Shown here: piece after piece, positions 24,085-32,346 of the stretch
How the letters are laid out: each line of letters opens with the position of its first letter
Numbering within the stretch: position 1 is the first letter of the stretch
Origin: an uncultured Oscillibacter sp.
Lineage (GTDB): Bacteria > Bacillota > Clostridia > Oscillospirales > Oscillospiraceae
DNA length: 64,000 nt
Assembly (NCBI GenBank): GCA_910583695.1
Contig: CAJTZL010000004.1
Span: 1-64,000 of the forward strand
Direction: 5' to 3'
Position numbers and translations under genes: made by a program
Notes under the pieces: generated by a model
Database searches by the model: none
Told to the model about the DNA's origin: nothing
What the model saw: only the letters and a program-made list of their open reading frames with translations

Positions 24085-25356
24085 TTAGCGTCTTTTAAGC
24101 CAGGCGGACCGGACCTCGCCGCAGAGGTACAGGGATCCCAGGGCGCAGACGGCGCCATCCCTCTCCGCCGCCGCCAGGGCGGCCTCCAGTCCCGCTTCCG
24201 CAGAGGCGCAGGGCCGGGCCTCCACTCCCCGCGCCGCCAGCAGGGCGCACAGCGCCGCCGGGTCCATGGCCCGGGGACTGTCCGGCCGGAGGACGAACGC
24301 CCGCTCTGCCAGGGGGGCCAGCAGGTCCAGCATCTCCCCGGCGTCCTTGTCCGCCAGGATCCCCAGGAGGAAGGTCAGCCGCTTCCCGGGGAAGAGGGTC
24401 CGAAGGCTCTCCACCGCCGCCCGCATCCCGTGGGCGTTGTGGGCCCCGTCCAGGAGGACGGCGGGCGCTCTTCCCAAAATTTCAAACCGCCCAGGCCAGC
24501 GGACCGCCGCCAGCCCTCGGCGGAGGGCCTCCTCCGGAATGCTCCAGCCCCTCCCCCGCAAGGCCTCCAGGGCCGTCAGGGCCAGGGCGGCGTTCTCTGC
24601 CTGATAGGCCCCCGCCAGGGGAATGGTCAGGTTCTCCCAGGGGGCGAAGTCGAAAACCGCACCCTCCAGGTCCAGCCGCCGCACCCGCAGCCGGGAGAGG
24701 TCCGTCTCCGTAAGAAACGCCCCCCGCTCCCGGCAGGTCCGGCGGAAGACCTCATCCGCCTCCGGACAGCCTCCCCGGCTGACCACGGTTCCTCCGGTCT
24801 TGATGATTCCCGCCTTGGCGGCGGCCACATCCCGGAGGGTGGGTCCCAGAATGGCGGCATGGTCCATGCCCATGGCGGTGAGGATTGCCAGCTCCGGAGT
24901 CTCGATGACGTTGGAGGCATCCAGCTCCCCGCCCAGGCCGGTCTCCAGAACCACGATGTCACAGCGCTGTTCCAGAAAATGCAGGAAGGCGGCGGCGGTG
25001 ATCAGCTCAAACTCCGTAGGGTGGACCCGCATGGCCCCGGCGGCGGAACGGACCCGCTCCGTCACCGCCCCCAGGGCCCCGTCGGAAATCTCCTGCCCGT
25101 TCACCCGGATGCGCTCGTGAAAGCGCTCCAGGTGCGGCGACGTGTTCAGCCCCACCCGATAGCCCGCCGCCTCCAGCACGGAGGCCAGACAGGCGCAGAC
25201 GCTGCCCTTGCCGTTGGTGCCCGCCGCGTGGATGAATTTCAGCTCCTTCTGGGGGTCTCCCAGGCGGCGCAGCAGCTCCCGGATCCGGTCCAGGCCCGGG
25301 GCATGGGCCTCCCAGCCGTGGGACCAGATGTAGGCCACGGCCTCTTCTCCCGTCAT
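24085..25356 (-). CDS. folC: Folylpolyglutamate synthase / dihydrofolate synthase
   Basis: 423 aa Mur-ligase-fold enzyme adding glutamates to folates, keeping them in the cell. P-loop IHAAGTNGKGSVCACLASVL near residue 43; NTSPHLERFHERIRVNG near 75; ETGLGGELDASNVIE near 140; LDGAHNAHGMRAAVESL near 305. Starts 13 bases after the folT stop with AAAGGAGG before the ATG. Sharing a message with the folate ECF component under a THF riboswitch fits its folate role well. Confidence 0.95.
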   Translation of the reverse strand: MTGEEAVAYIWSHGWEAHAPGLDRIRELLRRLGDPQKELKFIHAAGTNGKGSVCACLASVLEAAGYRVGLNTSPHLERFHERIRVNGQEISDGALGAVTERVRSAAGAMRVHPTEFELITAAAFLHFLEQRCDIVVLETGLGGELDASNVIETPELAILTAMGMDHAAILGPTLRDVAAAKAGIIKTGGTVVSRGGCPEADEVFRRTCRERGAFLTETDLSRLRVRRLDLEGAVFDFAPWENLTIPLAGAYQAENAALALTALEALRGRGWSIPEEALRRGLAAVRWPGRFEILGRAPAVLLDGAHNAHGMRAAVESLRTLFPGKRLTFLLGILADKDAGEMLDLLAPLAERAFVLRPDSPRAMDPAALCALLAARGVEARPCASAEAGLEAALAAAERDGAVCALGSLYLCGEVRSAWLKRR

Positions 25357-25369
25357 GATGCCGCCTCCT

Positions 25370-25921
25370 TTATAGGCTGACCACGTTCCGCTGCCGGAGC
25401 GTCTTCACCAGGGGAATTGCCAGGGAGGACATCACCACGGCGTTGATCATGCCCACTATGAGCCGCCAGACAAAATCCCCCAGAATCAAGCCGGGGAAAT
25501 AGTAGCCCATCAGCACGCTGTCCAGCCAGTTCACCAGGGTGTTGCCCAGGGTGGTGCAGACGGCCGCCGCAATGCAAGCAGCATAGCAAAGCATCCGCCG
25601 CTCCTCCAGCCGCTGGCCCCGGAGGGACAGCAGCACAAGGGCCCCCAGGCCCACCACCAGTCCCCGGAGGGCCGGGGGAAGCAGATACAGCACCGTGGTG
25701 TAGGTGAAGCCGTAGGTCAAAAGCTGTTTGAAGAACTCGCCCACCATGGCCACGATTACCGCATCCACCGGGCCGAAGAGCAGAGCCGCCACCACCACCG
25801 GCAGGGAGCCGAAGGAAATCCGCACATTCCCCACCTGCACCGCCGCGTAGAGCGACAGGGGCAGGTACATGGCCGCCAGCAGAGCGGCATAGCACATCCG
25901 TTTCACATTCTTTTTGGGCAT
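25370..25921 (-). CDS. folT: ECF transporter S component, folate-specific (FolT-like)
   Basis: 183 aa, five to six transmembrane segments. The N-terminal MCYAALLAAMYLPLSLY helix and the pattern VRISFGSLPVVVAALLFGPVDAVIVAMVGEFFKQ are typical of ECF S components of the FolT group. It would bind folate and work with a shared ECF energising module encoded elsewhere. I chose the start at 25921 (MPKKNVKRM) because AGAGGAGG lies in front. The THF riboswitch immediately upstream and folC downstream make folate the substrate with good confidence. Confidence 0.88.
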   Translation of the reverse strand: MPKKNVKRMCYAALLAAMYLPLSLYAAVQVGNVRISFGSLPVVVAALLFGPVDAVIVAMVGEFFKQLLTYGFTYTTVLYLLPPALRGLVVGLGALVLLSLRGQRLEERRMLCYAACIAAAVCTTLGNTLVNWLDSVLMGYYFPGLILGDFVWRLIVGMINAVVMSSLAIPLVKTLRQRNVVSL

Positions 25922-25932
25922 AACAAAAACCT

Positions 25933-25965
25933 CCTCTGAAATTGCGGCAGTATGCCGCACAGAGG
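25933..25965 (-). promoter_or_regulatory. Ribosome-site sequestering hairpin (riboswitch expression platform)
   Basis: In the transcript, CCTCTG-TGCGGCA pairs with TGCCGCA...CAGAGG, the latter being part of the AGAGGAGG ribosome site of folT. The riboswitch thus probably acts on translation rather than by termination. Confidence 0.6.
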
Positions 25966-25983
25966 AAGTCCGTTCCCATATGC

Positions 25984-26083
25984 GGCAGCGGGATGCGGGA
26001 CGCGCACTGCGGAATTTCTTCCTTCGTCCAAAGAGCAACTCCCCGTCTCTCCGGCACTTTTACACACGTGTCCCTACTCTGCC
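25984..26083 (-). ncRNA. Tetrahydrofolate (THF) riboswitch
   Basis: About 100 nt in the folT leader. From memory of the THF-I consensus, the transcript matches at GAGTAGG, AAGTGCC, GACGGGGAGTTG, ACGAA and CATCCCGCT, in that order, and the ends pair as GGCAG (26083-26079) with CTGCC (25988-25984). It sits directly before a folate transporter gene, the usual context. A covariance search against RF01831 would settle it. Confidence 0.85.
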
Positions 26084-26117
26084 TCTGTTCTCCCGGCTCT
26101 CGCCGGGGACGTTTCCT

Positions 26118-26146
26118 ATCATATACCAGCTTCCGGCAAAATACAA
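26118..26146 (-). promoter_or_regulatory. Promoter of folT-folC
   Basis: Minus strand: TTGTAT (26146-26141), 17 bp, TATGAT (26123-26118), about 30 bases upstream of the riboswitch. Confidence 0.6.
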
Positions 26147-26241
26147 GGCCCTCCGATAAATTCCATAAAAATCCAGGTCAACCTTGATGGGAAAAAATGC
26201 CCCGGGCCGAGGCCCGAGGCATTTTCCAGCATCTTGAAGGG

Positions 26242-27114
26242 TTACTTTCCGGCGGGCTCCGCGGCCTTGGCCTTTTCAGCCTGGGCCTTCTTGATGGCCT
26301 TGTACTTTTCCTTCTCCTCGGCGGTTGCCACGGGGAGAATGGCGTCTCTGGGGCAGACCTTGGTGCAGAGCTTGCAGCCCACGCACTTGTCATAGTCGAT
26401 GACCGCCACCCCGTTTTCCACATGGATGGCGTCTTTTTTGCACTCCTTCTGGCACAGGCCGCAGCCGATGCAGGAGGTGGAGCAGACGCTCATGGCGGCT
26501 TTGCCCTTGTCCTGGTTGGCACAGCCCACGTGGACCTTCTTGGACACGGGGACGGAGGTGATCAGGTGCCGGGGGCAGGCGGCGGCGCAGGCCATGCAGG
26601 CGGTGCACTTGTCCGGGTCCACCACGGCGGTGCCGCCGGGGCCGATAGACATGGCGCCGAACTGGCACGCGGCCACGCAGGAGCCGAAGCCCAGGCAGCC
26701 GAAGGCGCACTCCAGGGGGCCGCCCGCGACCTTTGTCGCGGAGATGCAGTCCTTGACGCCCACATAGTCAAAGCGCTTTTTCGCGTTGACGCCGCCGGTG
26801 CAGCGGACGAAAGCCACCTGCCGCTCCCCGGTGGGAGCCTCCATGCCCATGATCTTGGCAATGGCGGCGGCATTTTCCGCCCCGGCGGGGGCGCAGGCGG
26901 TGACGGGGGCCTCCCCCGCCAGGATGGCGGCGGCACAGCCGCCGCAGCCGGGATAGCCGCAGCCGCCGCAGTTGGCGCCGGCCAGCAGGCCCAGAATCGC
27001 TTCCTCACGGGGGTCCTTCTTCACCTCGAAAATCTTGGAGGCCACGGCCAGGACCAGACCGAAGATCGCGCCTAAGACACCCAGGACAGCGACCGCAAAT
27101 ACAACATTCATCAT
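26242..27114 (-). CDS. rnfB: Rnf complex subunit RnfB (iron-sulfur)
   Basis: 290 aa. Electron-input subunit of the Rnf ferredoxin:NAD oxidoreductase. One N-terminal membrane helix (residues 3-28), then the Fe-S domain with CGGCGYPGCGGC near 49, and several ferredoxin-type clusters: CLGFGSCVAAC, CTACMACAAACP, CIGCGLCQKEC and CVGCKLCTKVCP. The C-terminus is a Lys/Ala-rich tail. Last gene of rnfCDGEAB. The ATG pair at 27114/27111 makes the exact start uncertain by one residue. Confidence 0.95.
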   Translation of the reverse strand: MMNVVFAVAVLGVLGAIFGLVLAVASKIFEVKKDPREEAILGLLAGANCGGCGYPGCGGCAAAILAGEAPVTACAPAGAENAAAIAKIMGMEAPTGERQVAFVRCTGGVNAKKRFDYVGVKDCISATKVAGGPLECAFGCLGFGSCVAACQFGAMSIGPGGTAVVDPDKCTACMACAAACPRHLITSVPVSKKVHVGCANQDKGKAAMSVCSTSCIGCGLCQKECKKDAIHVENGVAVIDYDKCVGCKLCTKVCPRDAILPVATAEEKEKYKAIKKAQAEKAKAAEPAGK

Positions 27115-27130
27115 TACTCAGCCGCCTCCC

Positions 27131-27721
27131 TTACCAAATTACCAAGCCGGAGAAGCCCATGAACGCCAGGGCCATGAGACCGGCAGTGACCAGCGCGATG
27201 GGGAAACCCTCGAAGCTCTTGGGATACTCGGCGAAGACCAGCCGCTCCCGGATGCTGGCAAAGAGCACGATGGCAACCAGGAAGCCGATGCCGCCGGTGA
27301 TGCCGTAGACCACGGACTCGATGAAGTTGTAGCTCTCCTGGATGTTCAGCAGGGCCACGCCCAGCACCGCGCAGTTGGTGGTGATCAGGGGCAGGTACAC
27401 GCCCAGGGCCGTGTACAGGGAGGGCATGGACTTCTGAAGGAACATCTCGATGAATTGCACCAGAGACGCGATGACCAGAATGAAGGCCACGGTCTGCATG
27501 TACTTCAGATCCAGGGGTACCAGGATGAAGTTGTACACCGCCCAGGTGATGGCGGAGGCCAGGCCCATGACGAAGGTCACGGCGAAGCCCATGCCCACGG
27601 CGGTGTCCACCTTCTTGGACACGCCCAGGAAGGGGCAAATGCCCAGGAACTGGGAGAAGATGAAGTTATTCGCCAGAATGGCGGCCAGCGTAATCGCCAG
27701 GAGTTTTGAAATCTGATCCAT
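27131..27721 (-). CDS. rnfA: Rnf complex subunit RnfA
   Basis: 196 aa, six transmembrane helices. RnfA and RnfE are paired inverted-topology membrane subunits that hold an iron centre between conserved Cys residues; here NNFIFSQFLGICPFLGVSK near residue 18 and LITTNCAVLGVALLN near 110 carry them. It starts immediately after the rnfE stop (no gap), so translation is likely coupled. Confidence 0.95.
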   Translation of the reverse strand: MDQISKLLAITLAAILANNFIFSQFLGICPFLGVSKKVDTAVGMGFAVTFVMGLASAITWAVYNFILVPLDLKYMQTVAFILVIASLVQFIEMFLQKSMPSLYTALGVYLPLITTNCAVLGVALLNIQESYNFIESVVYGITGGIGFLVAIVLFASIRERLVFAEYPKSFEGFPIALVTAGLMALAFMGFSGLVIW

Positions 27722-28321
27722 TTACTTGCCCTCCTTACTCTTGGACAGCGCCCACTGCATGGCGGCAATCAGGCAGCCCAGCACCAGGAAGCCGCCCACG
27801 GGCAGCGTCAGAATGCCGATGGGGAACTGCTCCGGAATGATGCGGAAGCCCGCCAGGGTCCCCGCGCCCAGCAGCTCCCGGATGAAGCACATCGCCAGCA
27901 GAACGGCGGTGTAGCCCAGGCCCTGGAAGATGCCGTCGAAAAAGGACGCGCCGATGCCGTTCTTATAGGAGAAGGACTCCGCCCGGCCCAGGATGATACA
28001 GTTCACCACGATCAGCGGAATGAACACGCCCAGGGAGGCGGCAATGGACTCAAAGAAGGCCTGCAGCAGCAAATCCACGCAGGTGACAAAGCCCGCGATG
28101 ACCACGATGAACATGGCAATGCGGATTTTGTCGGGGACGATCTTCCGGATGGCGGAGATAACCACGTTGGCCGCCGTCAGGATGATGAGCACGGACACGC
28201 CCATGCCCAGGCCGTTCATGATGGAGGTGGTGATGGCCATGGTGGAGCACAGGCCCAGCATCTGCACCAGAACGGGGTTTTGGGTCAGCAGACCCTCTTT
28301 CAACTGTTTTCCGATATTCAT
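27722..28321 (-). CDS. rnfE: Rnf complex subunit RnfE
   Basis: 199 aa, six transmembrane helices, partner of RnfA. NPVLVQMLGLCSTMAITTS near residue 15 and LIVVNCIILGRAESFSYKNG near 103 contain the conserved Cys residues for the membrane iron centre. Ribosome site AAAGGGGGAG; 18 bases after rnfG. Takes part in coupling electron flow from ferredoxin to NAD with sodium or proton export. Confidence 0.95.
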   Translation of the reverse strand: MNIGKQLKEGLLTQNPVLVQMLGLCSTMAITTSIMNGLGMGVSVLIILTAANVVISAIRKIVPDKIRIAMFIVVIAGFVTCVDLLLQAFFESIAASLGVFIPLIVVNCIILGRAESFSYKNGIGASFFDGIFQGLGYTAVLLAMCFIRELLGAGTLAGFRIIPEQFPIGILTLPVGGFLVLGCLIAAMQWALSKSKEGK

Positions 28322-28339
28322 GTGTCAGCTCCCCCTTTC

Positions 28340-28960
28340 TCAGCCCATCACGCCGGCCACAGCCAGCGCGGCGTTGACGCCGTTGGTCACGCCCCGGGTG
28401 GAGACCGTGGCGCCGGAGATGGCATCCACATTGGCCCCCACGGTCAGGACGCCGTCGGCGGCGCTCTTGCCCTCGAACTGGCTCAGGACACCCACGCCGG
28501 AAGCGGTGGGCATGTTGGTCATGACCTTGGAGCCGATGCCCGCGGTTTCCGCGTTTTTGACAATGGACACGCCGGTGACGGTTCCCTCGCCGTCCACGCC
28601 CACCATCATTTCAATCTTGCCCTGGGAGCCGCTGGCCACCACCTTGATGGCATAGCCCGCACCGGCACCGCCCACCTGGGCCTCATACACGGAGTCCAGG
28701 GCGACGCTTCCGGCGGCGGCGGTCATCTCGTCGGTGAGGGGCAGTTCATCGGAGAAGGTGGTGTTGTCCGGGTCCGCCACAACGGCTTTCATAGCCGCCA
28801 CGGTGTTTGCCCTGTTGATGTCGTCGATTTTTTCTTCCGTAACGGCGTTGACGCCACCCAGCGCCGCAGCCACCACGCAGCAGGTGACAAACAGCGTCAC
28901 AGTCAGTTTGATGATATATGCGGGGTCCATCTGGACGGTTTCCTTGCTCTTGGTGCTCAT
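28340..28960 (-). CDS. rnfG: Rnf complex subunit RnfG (FMN-binding)
   Basis: 206 aa. One N-terminal membrane helix (YIIKLTVTLFVTCCVVAAALG) and an extracytoplasmic FMN domain. Covalent FMN is expected on Thr in DAISGATVSTRGVTNGV near residue 180. The ATG overlaps the rnfD stop (ATGA), so the pair is translationally coupled. Confidence 0.94.
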   Translation of the reverse strand: MSTKSKETVQMDPAYIIKLTVTLFVTCCVVAAALGGVNAVTEEKIDDINRANTVAAMKAVVADPDNTTFSDELPLTDEMTAAAGSVALDSVYEAQVGGAGAGYAIKVVASGSQGKIEMMVGVDGEGTVTGVSIVKNAETAGIGSKVMTNMPTASGVGVLSQFEGKSAADGVLTVGANVDAISGATVSTRGVTNGVNAALAVAGVMG

Positions 28961-29997
28961 TTCGCGGCCCCCTCCTTCTTATCGGATTTCACAACGCCGA
29001 AGCGCACGGGCTTGGTGTACTTGTCGATGAAGGGCACAAACAGGTTCATGACCATGATGGAGTAGCACACGCCCTCGTTATAGGAGCCGAAGTAGCGGAT
29101 CAGCACGGTGAAGAGGCCGCAGCCCACGCCGAAGATCAACTGGCCCTTTTTGGTGACGGGAGATGTGGCGTAGTCGGTGGCCATGAAGAACGCGCCCAGC
29201 ATGAGGCCGCCGCCGAAGATGCTGTACAGCATCCAGTCCAGGCTGCTCCCGGCCTTGGGGAACAGGAAGGTGAGGACGGCCACGGTGCCGATGTACGCCA
29301 CGGGAGTCTGCCAGTTGATGACCTTCCGCCAGATGAGATACACGCCGCCGATGATGAGCATCAGGGCGGAGACCTCGCCCAGGGAGCCGCCGATCTGGCC
29401 CAGGAACATCTCCTTCACGCCGTATGTACCGGTGAGAGTCCCGAAGCTCTCCGCCAGGGCAGCGGGGTCGGTGCCCTTCATGTAGCTGAGGGGCGTGGCG
29501 GCGGTGACAATGTCCACGTTGGAGCCAAAGAGGGCCGCCTTGTTCTGGGCGGGGTCCACCCAGGTGGTCATGGACCCGGCGTAGCTGGCCAGCAGCACGG
29601 CCCGGCCCGCCAGGGCGGGGTTCACAAAGTTCTTGCCGATGCCGCCGAAGAGCTGCTTGACCAGGATGATGGCAAAGGCGTCGCCGATGAGAATCATCCA
29701 GTAGGGAATCTGCACGGGGCTGACGAAGGCCAGCAGCATGCCGGTGACGACAGCGGAGAGGTCCTGGAAGGACTGGGGCTTCTTCATGATCTTGCGGTAC
29801 AGCCATTCGAAGAACACGCACCCGGCCACGGAAACCAGGGTCAGCGTCAGGGCCCGGAGGCCGAAGTTGAAGCAGGCGTAAGCCAGGGCGGGCAGCATGG
29901 CGATGATGACGTCCTTCATGATGCCCTGGGTGGTCTCGCTTCCGCGGATATGGGGCGAGGAGGTGGCGATCAGCTTGAGATTCTTATAGTCCGTCAT
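28957..29997 (-). CDS. rnfD: Rnf complex subunit RnfD
   Basis: 346 aa multi-helix membrane subunit, the likely ion-translocating part. It begins TDYKNLKLIATSSPHIRG. Covalent FMN is expected at the Thr of VDIVTAATPLSYMKG near residue 165. The frame is open well upstream of 29997, but the ATG at 29997 overlaps the rnfC stop as ATGA and the N-terminus then aligns with the family, so I use it. Confidence 0.94.
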   Translation of the reverse strand: MTDYKNLKLIATSSPHIRGSETTQGIMKDVIIAMLPALAYACFNFGLRALTLTLVSVAGCVFFEWLYRKIMKKPQSFQDLSAVVTGMLLAFVSPVQIPYWMILIGDAFAIILVKQLFGGIGKNFVNPALAGRAVLLASYAGSMTTWVDPAQNKAALFGSNVDIVTAATPLSYMKGTDPAALAESFGTLTGTYGVKEMFLGQIGGSLGEVSALMLIIGGVYLIWRKVINWQTPVAYIGTVAVLTFLFPKAGSSLDWMLYSIFGGGLMLGAFFMATDYATSPVTKKGQLIFGVGCGLFTVLIRYFGSYNEGVCYSIMVMNLFVPFIDKYTKPVRFGVVKSDKKEGAAK

Positions 29998-31352
29998 TTG
30001 TTGACAACCTCCTTTTTCGCCTCTTCGGCGGCTTTCTTGGCCTTGGCCGCAGCGTCCTTGACCAGCTGCTTGCCGGTCTTGAACATGTGGGTCAGGTGGA
30101 GCCGGGCAGGGCAGGTGTAGGCGCAGGCGCCGCACTCCATGCAGTCCATGATATGGGCGTCGTTCAATTCGTCAACCAAGCCCTTGGAGGCATACTGGTA
30201 CAGGAACAGGGGCTCCAGGTGCATGGGGCACACGCCCACGCACTTGCCGCAGCGGATGCACTGGGGATGCTCCACGGTCTGCTCTTCCTTCTCGCAGAAG
30301 GCCAGCATGCAGCCCGTGCCCTTGGCCACGGGGATGTCGGCGGTGTACTGGGCCATGCCCATCATGGGGCCGCCGGCGATGAGCTTGTAGGTGCCGTCCT
30401 TCAGCCCGCCGCAGAAGTCGAAGAGCAGAGAGACGGGGGTACCGATGGGGCACTCGATATTCTTGGGCTCCACCACGCCGGAGCCGGAGACCGTCACCAC
30501 CTTTTTCACCACAGGCATTCCCGTGGTAATCGCTTTGAAGATGGCGCAGGTGGTATTGATATTGAAGACCGCGCATCCGATGTTGCTGGGAAGCCCTCCC
30601 GGGGGCACCTGCTTGCCGGTGATGGCCTGGCAGAGCTGCTTCTCACCGCCCTGAGGGTAGCGGCAGCGGAGACCCTCCACCACCACGGGGGCGTGCTTTT
30701 CCGCAATGGTCTTGTTCAGTTGGTCAATGCCGTTTTGTTTGTTGACCTCCACGCCGATGACGACCTTTTCCACGCCGAACATTTTGGCAAGGTAGGTCGC
30801 GCCGCCGATGACCTCCTCGGAGCGCTCCAGCATGGCCCGGTGGTCGCCGGTGATGTAGGGTTCGCACTCCGCGCCGTTGATGATCACCGTGTCCACTTTT
30901 CCCACGCCGCCGGAAATTTTCACGTGGGTGGGGAAGGTGGCGCCGCCCATGCCGACGATACCGGCGTTTTTCACGATTTCCACCATCTCGTCCACGCTAA
31001 GGGCGTCCGGGTTCGCGGGGGCCTGGATCTCCTCGCTGACCTCGTCCCGGCCGTCGTTGTCAATAATCACGGACAGGATGTTTCCGCCCATGGAATAGGG
31101 CCGGGGCTCCACCGCCTTGACGGTGCCGGAAACACTGGCGTGAATAGGGGCGCCGAGACCGCGGAACTCGCCGATCTTCTGGCCCACCTTCACATGGTCG
31201 CCGGCCTTCACCAGGGGGGTGCATGGCGCGCCGAAATGCTGGGACATGGGAATGACCACCTGTGCCGGTGCGGGCAGCTGTTCGATGGCCTTTTCATTGG
31301 TCGCGGCTTTCATGTCGTGGGGATGAACGCCGCCGAAGAACGCTTGTGCCAT
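29994..31352 (-). CDS. rnfC: Rnf complex subunit RnfC (NADH/FMN, iron-sulfur)
   Basis: 452 aa soluble membrane-associated subunit where NAD is reduced. N-terminal HPHDMKAATNEKAIE, then a biotinyl-like sandwich (HVKVGQKIGEF...APIHASVSGTV), the NADH/FMN domain (NGAECEPYITGDHRAMLE near 175), and two 4Fe-4S motifs near 370 and 410 (CIRCGKCVGVCP, CMECGACAYTCP). First gene of the operon; its Lys/Ala-rich C-terminus ends within the rnfD start. The leader of roughly 100 nt is GC-rich and folds well. Confidence 0.95.
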   Translation of the reverse strand: MAQAFFGGVHPHDMKAATNEKAIEQLPAPAQVVIPMSQHFGAPCTPLVKAGDHVKVGQKIGEFRGLGAPIHASVSGTVKAVEPRPYSMGGNILSVIIDNDGRDEVSEEIQAPANPDALSVDEMVEIVKNAGIVGMGGATFPTHVKISGGVGKVDTVIINGAECEPYITGDHRAMLERSEEVIGGATYLAKMFGVEKVVIGVEVNKQNGIDQLNKTIAEKHAPVVVEGLRCRYPQGGEKQLCQAITGKQVPPGGLPSNIGCAVFNINTTCAIFKAITTGMPVVKKVVTVSGSGVVEPKNIECPIGTPVSLLFDFCGGLKDGTYKLIAGGPMMGMAQYTADIPVAKGTGCMLAFCEKEEQTVEHPQCIRCGKCVGVCPMHLEPLFLYQYASKGLVDELNDAHIMDCMECGACAYTCPARLHLTHMFKTGKQLVKDAAAKAKKAAEEAKKEVVNK

Positions 31353-31457
31353 TATTTCACCTCATCATTTTTTACTCCTGACAGCGGCCCGGGCGCGGAG
31401 GTCAGGACCACCCGCCGTCGGGACGGCTGACCTGCCTGGACAGACTATCACATACTT
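31353..31457 (-). promoter_or_regulatory. Structured leader of the rnf operon
   Basis: Predicted 5' UTR between the promoter and rnfC. GGTCAG near its start pairs with CTGACC after an inner CCGTCCCGACGG stem, followed by a GC-rich run up to the AGGTGA ribosome site. It does not match a riboswitch class I know. Confidence 0.4.
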
Positions 31458-31463
31458 CCTGAC

Positions 31464-31492
31464 ATTGTACACCATGCTTCTAAAAATGTCCA
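31464..31492 (-). promoter_or_regulatory. Promoter of the rnf operon
   Basis: Minus strand: TGGACA (31492-31487), 17 bp, TACAAT (31469-31464). Confidence 0.6.
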
Positions 31493-31581
31493 GTCTGTGA
31501 ACTGCTTTTTTTCTGGGAATTTTACCTTTTCTTGCGCTGTCTTAACGGTTCCGGACACTTCCCCTCCCCTTCCCCCGGGGA

Positions 31582-31616
31582 GAAAAACCGCCCTTCCGGC
31601 AAACGGAAGGGCGGTT
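31582..31616 (-). terminator. Terminator after the racemase-like gene
   Basis: 13 bp perfect stem (31586-31598 / 31604-31616) followed on the minus strand by TTTTTC. It insulates the rnf promoter from upstream transcription. Confidence 0.8.
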
Positions 31617-31657
31617 CGCAGCGGATTTGACACGGGATTTTTACCCCGGCGGGCCGG

Positions 31658-32302
31658 TCAATTCCCAAGGGCCAGCTCCGCCAGCCGCTCCGCCGGATCC
31701 AGCACCGGCAGGGATGTCCGGGCCTGGAGGGCCTCCTTCACATAGGGGAAGTGCGTACAGCCCAGCACCACCGCCTCCGCGCCGCTGTCCTCGAAGAAGC
31801 GGAGGAGGTGCTCCAGGCCGCAGTCCTTCAGCAGCTTCTCCGGCGGCGTGCCCGCCTCCACGCCCTGGACCAGCGCCAGATCGGCCGCCCCCAGGACCAG
31901 AATTTCCGGGGAGGCATTCACCATAGCCCGCTCCACCCCGGCGGCTCCCTGGCAGTTGGCGGCCAGAACCCCCACCCGGCGGTACTTCCCGGCAATCTCC
32001 CCGTACACGTCCATGGGCGTCCATGCCCGAAGGCCCCGGGCCGCCCCCAGGGCGCGGGCGTCGATGCTGGCGCTGAGGGAGTTGCAGTACACCAGCACCC
32101 GGTCCAGGCCCCGGGCCTTGATTTGATCTAAAATGGCCCCCACGGCGGCCTCCCGGGCGGACCGGGAGCCCACCTGGAAGGCGGTCTGCTCCTCCGGAGT
32201 CCGGGAGACGGGGAAGCCCAGGGCCTCCGCCCCCCTGCGGTTTATCAGGTCCACACCCATTTGGGTGTCCACCGGGGTCCCGGCGACGACGGCAATTGTC
32301 AT
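31658..32302 (-). CDS. Aspartate/glutamate racemase family protein
   Basis: 214 aa. The two catalytic Cys regions of the cofactor-independent amino-acid racemases are present: VYCNSLSAS (canonical ACNTAS) near residue 65 and VLGCTHFPY near 180. The N-terminal glutamate-racemase motif with DSGVGG is replaced by VVAGTPVDTQMG, and the protein is about 50 residues shorter than MurI. A racemase of Asp, Glu or a hydantoin-like substrate is possible; I do not call it murI. Start at 32302 after GAAGGAG. Confidence 0.72.
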   Translation of the reverse strand: MTIAVVAGTPVDTQMGVDLINRRGAEALGFPVSRTPEEQTAFQVGSRSAREAAVGAILDQIKARGLDRVLVYCNSLSASIDARALGAARGLRAWTPMDVYGEIAGKYRRVGVLAANCQGAAGVERAMVNASPEILVLGAADLALVQGVEAGTPPEKLLKDCGLEHLLRFFEDSGAEAVVLGCTHFPYVKEALQARTSLPVLDPAERLAELALGN

Positions 32303-32346
32303 AGGTCTGTTCTCCTTCTTAGTCCTCATAAATGTGTTTCCCGGCA

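Noticed and set aside
31658..32302. Calling the gene murI
   Set aside because: The N-terminal glutamate-racemase motif is absent and the protein is too short.
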